64,000 nucleotides of DNA, from NCBI GenBank assembly GCA_910587765.1, contig CAJUNR010000025.1:1-64000 (forward strand), given 5' to 3'. The notes under the pieces were generated by a model. The model was given only the letters and a program-made list of their open reading frames with translations. It did not search any database and had not been told where the DNA came from. Of the stretch, positions 25,470 through 34,094 are shown piece by piece. How positions within the stretch are numbered: position 1 is the stretch's first letter; every line of letters begins with the position of its first letter. A program made the position numbers and the translations under genes. The DNA comes from an uncultured Lachnospiraceae bacterium. GTDB lineage: Bacteria > Bacillota > Clostridia > Lachnospirales > Lachnospiraceae.

Positions 25470-26777
25470 ATGGAATATCGGATCGAACAACAGATGGATT
25501 TAAAGGAGAAGCTTCAGATTCTGTCAGACGCGGCGAAATATGACGTGGCCTGTACTTCCAGCGGAGTGGAGCGGAAAAATACCGGGCGCGGAACCGGCAA
25601 CTGTATTATGCCGGGGATCTGCCACAGTTTCAGCGCGGACGGCAGATGCATCTCTCTGCTGAAGATTCTCTTTACGAATGAATGTATCTTTGACTGCAGG
25701 TACTGCATCAACCGCCGGAGCAACGATGTGCCCAGAGCGTCCTTCACCCCTCAGGAGGTGTGCGATCTGGTCATGGGATTTTACCGAAGGAATTACATTG
25801 AGGGGCTGTTCCTGAGTTCGGGGATTTTTATGAGTCCGGATACGACCATGGATCTCCTGTACCAGACTCTCTATAAGCTGAGGCGGGAGTATCATTTTCA
25901 GGGGTACATCCATGTAAAGGCGATTCCGGGGGCGGACCCGGAGCTGGTCGAGCGGACCGGATATCTGGCGGACCGGATGAGCGTGAATCTGGAACTTCCC
26001 ACGGCGGAAGGCCTGCAGGCTTTGGCTCCGCAGAAGCAGCGGCCGAAGATGCTGGCTCCGATCCGGCAGGTGTACCGGCAGAGGAAGCAGAACCGGCACG
26101 AACTGACGCTTTACCGGCATGCGCCGAAATTCGTGCCGGCGGGTCAGTCCACGCAGATGATCGTCGGGGCTTCGGGGGAGAGCGACTGGCAGATTATGAA
26201 GGTGGCGGAGCATATGTACCGGAAATATGAGATGAAGAGGGTGTTTTATTCCGCCTTTCTGCGGGTCAATGAGGACCGTCTTCTCCCGGTGCTTCCGGGA
26301 GGGCCTCCGCTTCTTCGGGAACACCGGCTCTATCAGGCGGACTGGCTGCTGCGGTTTTACGGATTCGGAACGGAGGAACTGCTGTCGGAGGACAGGCCGG
26401 ATTTTAATCTGCTGCTGGATCCCAAGTGTGACTGGGCGCTGCGCCATCTGGAGCAGTTTCCGGTGGAGGTCATGCAGGCGGACTACCATACCCTTCTGCG
26501 GGTGCCGGGAATCGGATACCGCTCGGCCGAGCGGATTGTCAAAGCAAGAGGCCTGGGAACGCTCGATTACGGGAACCTGAAGAAGATGGGCGTGGTGCTC
26601 AAGCGGGCGGTCTACTTTATCACCTGCGGCGGCAGACAGATGTATCCGGTGAAACTTCAGGAAGATTACATTCTGCGGAATCTTCTTGACGGAAAGGAGA
26701 AGCTGCCGGCGGACGCCCGGGATACGTCCGTTTATGAGCAGTTGTCGTTGTTCGATGATCCGCGTTTTTCAGTGTGA
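25470..26777 (+). CDS. Putative DNA modification/repair radical SAM protein (TIGR03916 type)
   Basis: 435 residues. The radical SAM cluster motif is NECIFDCRYCINRR (C-x3-C-x2-C). An N-terminal extension has its own Cys residues (CTSSG, CIMPGICHSF). A helix-hairpin-helix near the C terminus, LLRVPGIGYRSAERIVKARG, suggests DNA binding. The family is predicted to act in DNA repair or modification by gene context, with no proven reaction that I know. ATG 25470 follows GGGAGAGGAAGAGAT. The C terminus (YEQLSLFDDPRF) resembles a clamp-binding QLSLF peptide. It overlaps its usual partner gene by 23 bp. Confidence 0.85.
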   Translation: MEYRIEQQMDLKEKLQILSDAAKYDVACTSSGVERKNTGRGTGNCIMPGICHSFSADGRCISLLKILFTNECIFDCRYCINRRSNDVPRASFTPQEVCDLVMGFYRRNYIEGLFLSSGIFMSPDTTMDLLYQTLYKLRREYHFQGYIHVKAIPGADPELVERTGYLADRMSVNLELPTAEGLQALAPQKQRPKMLAPIRQVYRQRKQNRHELTLYRHAPKFVPAGQSTQMIVGASGESDWQIMKVAEHMYRKYEMKRVFYSAFLRVNEDRLLPVLPGGPPLLREHRLYQADWLLRFYGFGTEELLSEDRPDFNLLLDPKCDWALRHLEQFPVEVMQADYHTLLRVPGIGYRSAERIVKARGLGTLDYGNLKKMGVVLKRAVYFITCGGRQMYPVKLQEDYILRNLLDGKEKLPADARDTSVYEQLSLFDDPRFSV

Positions 26778-27519
26778 GGACACGCTCACGGGGATTCTGA
26801 CCGGGGTCTACGACGCCTGGGACAGCCGGCTGGGACATGCGCATGTGAGGCTGCAGACCGCATGCGGCGGGAATCTGGAATTGTTCTGCGAATATGTGAC
26901 GTCCGAACCGGATCTTGTGAAAGCGGAGAAAGTACTCCGGACCGTGAGAAGGCGGATGGGGGAGGAGGCTTACGAGATGATCGCCTATGCCGCTTCCTGT
27001 CCCGACGACCAGAAAGCGGATGCGATTTACCGGATGATCGTGCTGGGGCTTCATCTTCCGGACGGCAGGGAGATCACCGGGATGCTGACGCATCCGCAGG
27101 TGCGGCTCGTATTCGAACTTCGGAGAAAGGCATGGCACATCGCGCACCGGTATATGGGATTTGTGCGCTTCCGTGAACTGGGAAACGGCGTGCTCTTTTC
27201 CGCCATTGACGCGGAAGCGGATGTACTGGCGCTGATCGCGCCGCATTTTGCGGACCGGCTTCCGCTGGAGAACTGGGCGATCTATGACCGGCGCCGGCAG
27301 AAAGCGGCGGTTCATCCTTCCGGAAAAGGCTGGCTGATTCTGGAGGACGTGGAGGAGGAGCGTTTTCTGAAATCCGGGGATTCCGGGCAGGAGGCGGAGT
27401 ATGAGGTGCTCTGGAAAGTCTTTCATCGCGCCGTCGGGATTCAGGAGAGGGCCAACGGGAGGCTTCAGATGTCGCTGCTGCCGAAGAAATTCCGGCCGTT
27501 TATGAACGAGTTTTCCTGA
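26755..27519 (+). CDS. DUF4130 protein, partner of the radical SAM DNA protein (TIGR03915 type)
   Basis: 254 residues, starting MIRVFQCEDTLTGILTGVYD and containing WHIAHRYMGFVRF and the C-terminal QMSLLPKKFRPF. These match the DUF4130 family that is almost always next to the TIGR03916 radical SAM gene. Structural resemblance of DUF4130 to uracil-DNA-glycosylase-like proteins has been proposed, which fits a DNA repair role. The ATG at 26755 lies inside the last codons of the radical SAM gene in another frame, so the pair is tightly coupled. Confidence 0.85.
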   Translation: MIRVFQCEDTLTGILTGVYDAWDSRLGHAHVRLQTACGGNLELFCEYVTSEPDLVKAEKVLRTVRRRMGEEAYEMIAYAASCPDDQKADAIYRMIVLGLHLPDGREITGMLTHPQVRLVFELRRKAWHIAHRYMGFVRFRELGNGVLFSAIDAEADVLALIAPHFADRLPLENWAIYDRRRQKAAVHPSGKGWLILEDVEEERFLKSGDSGQEAEYEVLWKVFHRAVGIQERANGRLQMSLLPKKFRPFMNEFS

Positions 27520-27794
27520 CGGTTTTTCCGCGTACGGGGACCGCGGCCCGGGGTGCGTAGAAGAACCGGACGGTTGACATAACACCGGACAAAAATATGC
27601 ATAAATCTGCTAATTTTGTAAAAAATGCAAAAAAAGAAAAGCCGGAAAAAGGCCTTGAAATGCATAGGTTGTAAAGAAAAAACAGGGGGATTTTTTGGGG
27701 AATCGGCTTATTCTATAAAAAGAAATGGGAACGTTTTGTGGAAAATTATGCATTTTATACAGAAAAACGGCGCCCGTGAAAACGACTCTGAAAT
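27520..27794. other. AT-rich intergenic stretch without a gene
   Basis: No start codon with a ribosome site opens a useful frame here. A possible promoter is TTGACA (27574-27579), 16 bp, TATGCA (27596-27601). It would transcribe about 200 nt of A-rich sequence before the next, stronger promoter. I see no clear terminator between them, so this may just be a tandem promoter for the HPr-like gene. Confidence 0.4.
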
Positions 27795-27822
27795 TTGACA
27801 GATCGGGAAAGATGAGTATAAT
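27795..27822 (+). promoter_or_regulatory. Strong promoter of the HPr-like gene
   Basis: TTGACA (27795-27800), 16-bp spacer, TATAAT (27817-27822), both perfect. A 90-nt leader follows before the ATG at 27913. Confidence 0.8.
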
Positions 27823-27912
27823 TTATTTCATAAACAAATTCATAGACGACCCAGTTGACAGACACGATTTGTAACCGACGTATTCTTTGATTTATGAAGG
27901 AGCATGATTACA

Positions 27913-28137
27913 ATGAGAGAGACGAGAATTAAACTCACGGTGGAAGATGTAAGTGACTTTGTAAGAGCGGCAGCAGAATGTGAGTTCGATGTGGATGTGA
28001 ACTATAATAGAGTTCTGGTTGACGCGAAATCCATCCTCGGTGTTATGAGTATGGATCTGAACAATGTCCTGACTGTGAAATACTACGGGGAGAGCGAGCG
28101 GTTTGAGCGCTTCCTGGAGAAATACGCAGTCGCTTAA
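27913..28137 (+). CDS. HPr-like protein lacking the phosphorylatable histidine
   Basis: 74 residues, beginning MRETRIKLTVEDVSDFVRAA. The second half, VDAKSILGVMSMDLNNVLTVKYYGESE, shown by its landmark KSILGVMS, is the HPr Ser-46 region. Where HPr has the GLHARPA active-site loop this protein has VSDFVRAA, so His-15 is missing. It therefore probably cannot carry phosphate in the PTS but might be regulated at the serine, like Crh. ATG 27913 is 10 bases after GAAGGAG; the ATG at 27904 is only one base from it. The strong promoter and terminator make it a single-gene unit, probably well expressed. Confidence 0.8.
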   Translation: MRETRIKLTVEDVSDFVRAAAECEFDVDVNYNRVLVDAKSILGVMSMDLNNVLTVKYYGESERFERFLEKYAVA

Positions 28138-28179
28138 TGTGCCAGTTTCTATGTTTTGTACCCTATAAATACCCCCTTT

Positions 28180-28213
28180 AAAGGACAGTTCCCTTGCGGA
28201 ACTGTCTTTTTCC
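28180..28213 (+). terminator. Terminator after the HPr-like gene
   Basis: GACAGTTCC (28184-28192) pairs with GGAACTGTC around CTTGC, preceded by AAAG and followed by TTTTTCC. Confidence 0.85.
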
Positions 28214-28237
28214 TTGCTATTGTTCCGACTTGCGCCG

Positions 28238-28294
28238 CCCGGACGCCCGGCAGGTTTGAGCAGCAGCTTTCATCTTCCGCATCGGGCGTCCCGT
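28238..28294. repeat. Small inverted-repeat element (family C)
   Basis: GGACGCCCG (28241-28249) and CGGGCGTCC (28283-28291) are perfect complements around a 33-nt loop rich in AGCAGC/CTTTC. The same GGACGCCCGG motif ends family A copies and begins family B copy 2, so the three element types may be related. Confidence 0.55.
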
Positions 28295-28353
28295 TAGCGT
28301 GGGTGTAAAATGTAACCTTCCGCAGGTGGGGGGAGGGGGATACGAACCCCGCA

Positions 28354-28382
28354 TTGTAAATCGTGGGGAAAGTTGTTATAAT
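28354..28382 (+). promoter_or_regulatory. Promoter of the Rad3-type helicase gene
   Basis: TTGTAA (28354-28359), 17-bp spacer, TATAAT (28377-28382), 79 bp before the ATG at 28461. Confidence 0.65.
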
Positions 28383-28460
28383 GTGGGACAGGAAGACCGG
28401 CGGCTGTGTGAAGCGCGGGTAAGGCGGCAAAATCCGGAGAAGAATGAGGGGAAAACAGCC

Positions 28461-30827
28461 ATGGAACAGGCAGTGATACGGATATCGGTCCGGAATCTGG
28501 TGGAATTTCTGCTGCGGAGCGGAGATCTGGACAACCGTTACGGCGGACGGAAGGAAGCGGAGGCCATGCAGGCTGGAAGCAGGCTGCACCGGAAGATGCA
28601 GGGCCGTATGGGTTCCGGCTATCGGGCGGAGGTGCCTCTGAAGCATCTGGTAACGCTGGAGGACGTCTGTGTCAGCGTGGAAGGACGCGCGGACGGGATT
28701 TGGTCGGACGGGGATCTGGTGACGGTGGATGAGATCAAAGGGACTTACCGGGATGTCACGCAGATGGAGCAGGCGGTTCCGGTCCATGTGGCGCAGGCCC
28801 GCTGTTATGCCTGGATTTATTCGCAGCAGAATGATCTGAACCAGATCCGCGTCCGGATGGTCTACGCCAGTCTGGAGACGGAGGAAATCCGCTCCTTTAC
28901 AGAAGAATATACAAAGGAAGAACTGACAGAATGGTTTCAGGCGCTCATGACGGAATATGAGAAATGGGTCGCCTTTGAAGTCCGGTGGAAGCGGCAGCGG
29001 GAAGCTTCTTTAAAGAAACTGTCGTTTCCGTTCGAGTACCGGAAAGGGCAGCGGGAGCTGATCGTGAGCGTATACCGGACCATCCTGCGCAGGAAGCGTC
29101 TGTTCATACAGGCGCCTACCGGGGTGGGGAAGACGCTGTCGGCGCTGTTTCCTTCGCTGAAAGCCATGGGGGAAGGGCTTGCCGACAAGATTTTTTATCT
29201 GACGGCGAGGACAATCACCCGGACGGTGGCGGGAGACGCGCTGGAGCTTCTGAGAGAGCAGGGCATGCGGCTGAAATCAGTTGTTCTGACGGCAAAAGAC
29301 AAGCTTTGTATTTGCGAGGAGACGGTCTGCGACCCGGACCACTGCCCTTATGCGAAAGGGCATTTTGACCGGATCAACGAGGCGGTCTATGATCTGTGGA
29401 CCGGCGGACCCGATTCGCTCACCCGGGAAGCCGTTCTCCTGCAGGCTCATAAATACCGAGTCTGCCCTTTTGAACTGAATCTGGATCTGTCCTCCTGGAT
29501 GGACGTGATTGTCTGTGATTATAATTATGTCTTTGATCCCAATGTATATCTGAAACGTTTTTTCGGCGAAAATGTCAAAGGCTCCTGGCTCTTTCTGGTG
29601 GATGAGGCGCACAATCTGGTGGAGCGGGGACGGAGCATGTACAGCGCCAGTCTGGTGAAAGAAGATTTTCTGGAGATGAAACGGCTGGTCCGGGGAAAAG
29701 ACGAGGGAGTTTTCCGGGCGCTCGAGCGGTGCAACCGGCATCTGCTGACTTTAAAGCGGGAATGCGAAGGGGGCTGTCAGAGACTGGAACAGGTGGGCGG
29801 CTTTACCATCCATCTGATGCATCTGATGTCCGAGCTGGACCGCTGTCTGGAGCGGCCGGTTCCGGAAGAGTTCCGCAGGCCTCTGACGGATTTTTATTTT
29901 GCAGTGCGGGATTTTCTGAATATCAGCGAGCGGGTGGATGAGAACTATGAGATTTATACGGAGCTTGAGCCGGAAGGAACGTTCCGGATCCGTTTGTTCT
30001 GTGTGCGGCCGGCAGTCAATCTGCGGCTTTGTCTGGATAAGGGAATCAGCACCGTCTTTTTCTCCGCCACTCTGCTGCCGGTCAATTATTACAAAGACCT
30101 GCTGACAGGGGAAGCGGAGGATTACGCGGTCTATGCCCGGTCGCCTTTTGATCCGGAGAGGAGGCTGCTGCTGGTGGGAACGGACGTAAGCAGCCGCTAT
30201 ACGAGAAGAGGGGAGTCGGAATACCGGCGGATGGCGGATTATATCTGCCGGACGACGAAAAGCTGTAAAGGAAATTATCTGATTTTCTTTCCGTCTTATC
30301 GGATGCTGGAGGAAGTGTATGAACTCTGCAATGATCAGGAGGGGCTTCTGTGCGTCCGTCAGGAATCCGGGATGGAGGAGGAGGAGAGAGAACAGTTTCT
30401 TGGCCGCTTTGAGGAGGAGCGCGAAGAGAGCATGGCGGCGTTCTGTGTTCTGGGAGGAATCTTTTCGGAAGGGATTGATCTGGTCAGTGAAAAGCTGATC
30501 GGAGCGCTGATCGTGGGGACCGGGCTGCCTCAGGTCTGCCGGGAACGGGAGATTCTGAAAGACTATTTTAACCGGAAAGGGATGGACGGATTTGCCTATG
30601 CCTACCAGTATCCGGGAATGAACAAGGTTCTGCAGGCGGCGGGACGGGTCATCCGGACCGACAGGGACCGAGGAGTGATCCTCCTTCTGGATGAACGGTT
30701 CTGCGCGGACCGCTACCGGAAACTGTTCCCAAGGGAATGGGAACGGCATGGATACTGCCGGATTGATTCGGTGGCCGGGTACCTTACGGATTTCTGGGAG
30801 AGGGCGTCCCGGGAAGAACCGACGTGA
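28461..30827 (+). CDS. Cas4-like nuclease fused to a Rad3/DinG-type Fe-S helicase
   Basis: 788 residues. The N-terminal 190 residues look like a PD-(D/E)XK domain: AGSRLHRKMQ, then EGRADGIW and VDEIKGTYRDV, giving His, Asp and Glu-x-Lys. The helicase has IQAPTGVGKTLSA (motif I), an Fe-S cluster candidate CICEETVCDPDHCPY plus a later Cys, LVDEAHNLVERG (DEAH box), GGIFSEGIDL and QAAGRVIRTDRDRG. Such fusions are predicted 5'-3' DNA helicase-nucleases in repair. ATG 28461 was chosen because the upstream in-frame extension runs through the promoter. No neighbour shares its operon. Confidence 0.87.
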   Translation: MEQAVIRISVRNLVEFLLRSGDLDNRYGGRKEAEAMQAGSRLHRKMQGRMGSGYRAEVPLKHLVTLEDVCVSVEGRADGIWSDGDLVTVDEIKGTYRDVTQMEQAVPVHVAQARCYAWIYSQQNDLNQIRVRMVYASLETEEIRSFTEEYTKEELTEWFQALMTEYEKWVAFEVRWKRQREASLKKLSFPFEYRKGQRELIVSVYRTILRRKRLFIQAPTGVGKTLSALFPSLKAMGEGLADKIFYLTARTITRTVAGDALELLREQGMRLKSVVLTAKDKLCICEETVCDPDHCPYAKGHFDRINEAVYDLWTGGPDSLTREAVLLQAHKYRVCPFELNLDLSSWMDVIVCDYNYVFDPNVYLKRFFGENVKGSWLFLVDEAHNLVERGRSMYSASLVKEDFLEMKRLVRGKDEGVFRALERCNRHLLTLKRECEGGCQRLEQVGGFTIHLMHLMSELDRCLERPVPEEFRRPLTDFYFAVRDFLNISERVDENYEIYTELEPEGTFRIRLFCVRPAVNLRLCLDKGISTVFFSATLLPVNYYKDLLTGEAEDYAVYARSPFDPERRLLLVGTDVSSRYTRRGESEYRRMADYICRTTKSCKGNYLIFFPSYRMLEEVYELCNDQEGLLCVRQESGMEEEEREQFLGRFEEEREESMAAFCVLGGIFSEGIDLVSEKLIGALIVGTGLPQVCREREILKDYFNRKGMDGFAYAYQYPGMNKVLQAAGRVIRTDRDRGVILLLDERFCADRYRKLFPREWERHGYCRIDSVAGYLTDFWERASREEPT

Positions 30828-30877
30828 ACGGTATGCGGGTTCGGCAAAATCAGGAAAATGCGGATGGAAGCGATGAT

Positions 30878-31168
30878 TTAATAAACACTTCCATAGAGCA
30901 GATAGAGGGCGAGTCCTGCCTGCAGGATCAGGATGGCCGGCATTCCGACGACAAAATACCAGTGCTTTGTCTTGTGGCGGAAAAAATACATCCCGGCCAG
31001 CGTGCCCACGGACCCTCCAAGAAGGGCGGCGAGAAACAGCGTCTTCTCCGGAATCCGCCACTGATTCCGGCGCGCTTTCCGCTTGTCGGAACCCATGAGA
31101 CAGAAACCGAAGATATTGATAATGAGCAGATAGATACGGCACAGGCCGGAAACGGATAACACAGGCAT
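30878..31168 (-). CDS. DUF1294 small membrane protein
   Basis: 96 residues, with a first hydrophobic helix (RIYLLIINIFGFCLMG), then DKRKARRNQWRIPEKTL, a second helix LFLAALLGGSVGTLAGMYF, HKTKHW and a third helix. This is the typical DUF1294 layout, including the conserved GSDK and RIPE motifs. Function unknown. AAGGAGAG precedes the ATG on the minus strand. It faces the helicase gene tail-to-tail with a 50-bp gap. Confidence 0.85.
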   Translation of the reverse strand: MPVLSVSGLCRIYLLIINIFGFCLMGSDKRKARRNQWRIPEKTLFLAALLGGSVGTLAGMYFFRHKTKHWYFVVGMPAILILQAGLALYLLYGSVY

Positions 31169-31220
31169 TCTCTCCTTTTTCGCGCCGGCGGGGAAATGAG
31201 GTTCCTGGACGGCGCCTTTT

Positions 31221-31390
31221 TATGCATATGGGCGCCCAGGGAAGATTGTCAGCAGAGCTGACAGGCGCCCGATGCGCGGGTAGGGGAAGAAACCTTCCCT
31301 ACTCGATTGCATACGGACGTCCAGATGAAATATATCAGCAGGCTGACGGACGCCCGGTGCGCGGGTAGGGGAAGATAAAGCTCCCCTGAT
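31221..31390. repeat. Three-hairpin intergenic element, family A, copy 2
   Basis: It has the same order as the copy at 401-533: GGGCGCC-type stem with inner TCAGC/GCTGA, then a GGGTAGGGGAAG/CTTCCCTAC stem, then GGACG with inner TCAGC/GCTGA. The second stem changes C-G (copy 1, GCAGGG/CCCTGC) to T-A (GTAGGG/CCCTAC), a compensatory change. An extra GGGGAAG-type hairpin extends this copy to about 31390. It fills much of the 390-bp gap between the DUF1294 gene and glyA. Confidence 0.8.
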
Positions 31391-31558
31391 TGATTTGATC
31401 ATAACAGAAATCCGGCGGGAAAGGAAGAGGAAAAGAGCGAATAAGAGCGAATATTTTTTATTTTCATGTTGAAAAATAGAAGTAACCATGTTAAAGTGTT
31501 GGTTGTGACAAAAACAAGTGTCTTTGAGAGAAAAACATCACAGTTACAGGAGGAACGT

Positions 31559-32800
31559 ATGTATTCATTGGATGAAGTCAGGGCAGTGGATCCTGAAGTG
31601 GCGGCAGCGATTACGGACGAGATGGACAGGCAGAACAGCCATATCGAGCTGATCGCATCGGAGAACTGGGTGAGTAAAGCGGTGATGGCTGCAATGGGCA
31701 GCCCGTTGACGAATAAGTATGCGGAAGGATATTCCGGAAAAAGATATTACGGCGGATGCGAGTGCGTGGACGTGGTGGAAGATCTGGCGATTGCCAGAGC
31801 AAAGGAAGTCTTCGGATGCGAGTATGTGAACGTGCAGCCCCATTCCGGCGCGCAGGCCAATATGGCGGTCTTCTTCGCGATGCTGGAGCCGGGGGATAAG
31901 GTGCTCGGCATGAATCTGGCGCACGGCGGTCATCTGTCTCACGGGAGTCCCGCCAATCTGTCCGGAAAGTATTTTGAGGTTCATCAGTACGGAGTCAACG
32001 ACGAAGGCTTCATTGATTATGACGAGGTGCGCCGTATCGCGCTGGAATGCCGTCCGAAGCTGATTGTGGCAGGGGCCAGCGCCTATGCCAGAACGATTGA
32101 CTTTAAGAGGTTCCGCGAAATCGCGGACGAGGCGGGCGCTTATCTGATGGTGGATATCGCGCATATCGCGGGTCTGGTGGCGGCCGGAGTGCATCCGAGC
32201 CCGATCCCGTACGCGCATGTGACGACGACGACGACCCATAAGACACTGCGGGGGCCGCGGGGCGGCATGATCCTGTCCGATGCGGCGACGGCGGAGAAGT
32301 TTAATTTTAACAAGGCCGTCTTCCCGGGGATTCAAGGGGGGCCGCTGATGCATGTGATCGCGGCGAAGGCCGTCTGTCTGAAGGAATGCCAGACGGAAGC
32401 GTACAAGGAGTATCAGCGGGGCATTGTTAAAAATGCCAAAGCGCTCTGCAGAGGGCTTATGAACCGCGGAATCAAAATTGTGTCCGGCGGCACGGATAAC
32501 CATCTGATGCTGATGGATCTGACCAATCTCGATCTTTCCGGAAAAGACGCGGAGAAACTGCTGGATCTGGCGAACATTACGGCCAATAAGAATACGATTC
32601 CCAACGATCCCCGCTCGGCCTTCGTGACCAGCGGCGTCCGCCTCGGCACGGCTGCCGTGACGAGCAGAGGACTGAAGGAGGCGGACATGGATACGATTGC
32701 GGAGGCGATTGCCATGATGCTGAAAGAGGGGAAGAGCGCGGCGCCGGAAGCGAAAGCGCTGATTCAGGGACTGACAGAGAAATATCCGCTCTGCATGTAA
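31559..32800 (+). CDS. glyA: Serine hydroxymethyltransferase
   Basis: It interconverts serine and glycine with tetrahydrofolate, supplying one-carbon units. 413 residues with all landmarks: LIASENWVSKAV, NKYAEGYSGKRYYGG, VNVQPHSGAQAN, VDIAHIAGLVAAG and the PLP-binding TTTTHKTLRGPRGG (Lys in THK). ATG 31559 is preceded by ACAGGAGGAACGT. A small Cys-containing gene follows 16 bp later. I see no clear riboswitch in the 160 bp upstream. Confidence 0.96.
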   Translation: MYSLDEVRAVDPEVAAAITDEMDRQNSHIELIASENWVSKAVMAAMGSPLTNKYAEGYSGKRYYGGCECVDVVEDLAIARAKEVFGCEYVNVQPHSGAQANMAVFFAMLEPGDKVLGMNLAHGGHLSHGSPANLSGKYFEVHQYGVNDEGFIDYDEVRRIALECRPKLIVAGASAYARTIDFKRFREIADEAGAYLMVDIAHIAGLVAAGVHPSPIPYAHVTTTTTHKTLRGPRGGMILSDAATAEKFNFNKAVFPGIQGGPLMHVIAAKAVCLKECQTEAYKEYQRGIVKNAKALCRGLMNRGIKIVSGGTDNHLMLMDLTNLDLSGKDAEKLLDLANITANKNTIPNDPRSAFVTSGVRLGTAAVTSRGLKEADMDTIAEAIAMMLKEGKSAAPEAKALIQGLTEKYPLCM

Positions 32801-32816
32801 TACAGGGGAGCGTTTT

Positions 32817-33020
32817 ATGGGAGAACTTGTAGAAGCATTCATCAGCGGATTCTGCAGAAGCAGCAACGAGACCCGGACGGTTGCCTGTGAATACGAACGG
32901 CAGCCGGACGGACGCCTGAAGCTGACGGAATTTGACTGTAACCATGAAAAATGTCCCAACAGCAGCGCGTGCCTGATTTATAAGGAAGCCGTGGAGCGGG
33001 AGTCCGGCGAAAAACGGTGA
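32817..33020 (+). CDS. Small Cys-containing protein of unknown function
   Basis: 67 residues with four Cys: one at residue 13, one in VACEYE, then CNHEKCPNSSAC, a compact Cys pattern that could bind zinc. There is no signal peptide. A good ribosome site (GGGGAGCG) and only 16 bp separate it from glyA, so it is probably co-transcribed with glyA. I do not recognise a named family. Confidence 0.7.
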   Translation: MGELVEAFISGFCRSSNETRTVACEYERQPDGRLKLTEFDCNHEKCPNSSACLIYKEAVERESGEKR

Positions 33021-33059
33021 CGCACTGCGGGGGAGGACACAGTAAAAGAAAGAGAGTAC

Positions 33060-33500
33060 ATGCAAATGAAGAAATTCTTTGAGGAGTTTAAGAAGTTTAT
33101 TTCCAGAGGAAACGTTATGGATATGGCAGTCGGTGTGATCATCGGCGGGGCGTTCACGGCCATTGTTAATTCTCTGGTCAACGATATCTTCATGCCGCTT
33201 CTGTCCCTGATCACCGGAGGTCTTGATATTTCCGGGATGTCTGTCTCCTTCGGACTGGGAGAACAGGCCGCGGAGCTGAAATATGGTTCTTTCCTGTCTG
33301 CGGTGATCAATTTCCTGCTGATCGCGCTGGTCGTTTTCTGCATCGTAAAACTGCTGAATACGGCGAAGGACAAGATGGTGCGCAAACCGGAAGAGGCGCC
33401 TAAGGCGCCGACGACCAAAACCTGCCCGTACTGTATGTCCGAGATCGACATCAAGGCGACCAGATGTCCGCACTGTACGTCCGAGCTGTCCGGCTCATGA
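33060..33500 (+). CDS. mscL: Large-conductance mechanosensitive channel with zinc-ribbon tail
   Basis: 146 residues. The first transmembrane helix with its pore motif is NVMDMAVGVIIGGAFTAIVN; the second is FLSAVINFLLIALVVFCIVK. It opens under membrane tension to release solutes during hypo-osmotic shock. The C terminus carries CPYCMSEIDIKATRCPHCTS, two CxxC knuckles forming a likely zinc ribbon after the cytoplasmic helix. This tail is absent from the E. coli protein but seen in other Firmicutes. The gene could start at ATG 33060 or 33066. Confidence 0.95.
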   Translation: MQMKKFFEEFKKFISRGNVMDMAVGVIIGGAFTAIVNSLVNDIFMPLLSLITGGLDISGMSVSFGLGEQAAELKYGSFLSAVINFLLIALVVFCIVKLLNTAKDKMVRKPEEAPKAPTTKTCPYCMSEIDIKATRCPHCTSELSGS

Positions 33501-33533
33501 GAACCGTTCAAGCGTTGTCTGAACGGTTGCGGT

Positions 33534-34094
33534 TCATGACAGTTTCCGGACCAGAATCGGGATGGGAGGATGATTCGGCCGGTTGTAATAGGAGGAAAGG
33601 ATCACCAGATAGTCTCGGGAATCCAGCGTTTTCAGAAACGGCAGTAGACGATCCTGCTCTTCAAAACCGGTGTCTTTGCCGCTGTAGATGCACAGCAGAA
33701 GAAGTCCGTCTTTTTTGAGCAGGGACAGTCCCTGACGGACGGCGGCCAGGCTGCTGTCCGCTCTGGTGGCAAGGGCGTGATCTCCTCCGGGCAGATATCC
33801 GAGATTAAACGTGATGCAGCTTACCGTGCCTGCGTCGACATATTGTTCCATATGGCTGTGGGAATCCAGGATCAGCCGGTAATTATCCGGTGCTCCTGCT
33901 TCCGACAGCCTTTTTTGTGTGTTTAAGAGCGCCTGTGGCTGGATGTCAAAGGCGAGCACCCGGCCGCGTTCTCCGGCCAGCCGGCACAAAAGTTCCGTGT
34001 CGTGTCCGTTTCCCATGGTGGCGTCGATGCAGCAGTCGCCGGGCTGCACCTGCAGTTCCATGAAATGACGGCACCAGTCTGTGATCTGATACAT
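33534..34094 (-). CDS. mnmM: tRNA 5-aminomethyl-2-thiouridine methyltransferase, MnmM/YtqB type
   Basis: 186 residues, class I SAM methyltransferase: CIDATMGNGHDTELLCRLAG is motif I, then VLAFDIQPQAL, FNLGYLPGGDH (motif IV) and the C-terminal YYNRPNHPPIPILV. These match the YtqB family, shown in Bacillus to methylate the wobble nm5(s2)U34 of tRNA. It is convergent with mscL, with a 33-bp gap containing a CCGTTCA/TGAACGG hairpin. GGGAGA lies upstream of the ATG on the minus strand. Confidence 0.88.
   Translation of the reverse strand: MYQITDWCRHFMELQVQPGDCCIDATMGNGHDTELLCRLAGERGRVLAFDIQPQALLNTQKRLSEAGAPDNYRLILDSHSHMEQYVDAGTVSCITFNLGYLPGGDHALATRADSSLAAVRQGLSLLKKDGLLLLCIYSGKDTGFEEQDRLLPFLKTLDSRDYLVILSSYYNRPNHPPIPILVRKLS

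Noticed and set aside
31400..31558. A riboswitch upstream of glyA
   Set aside because: No glycine, THF or SAM riboswitch core is visible. Only weak A/T-rich sequence is present.
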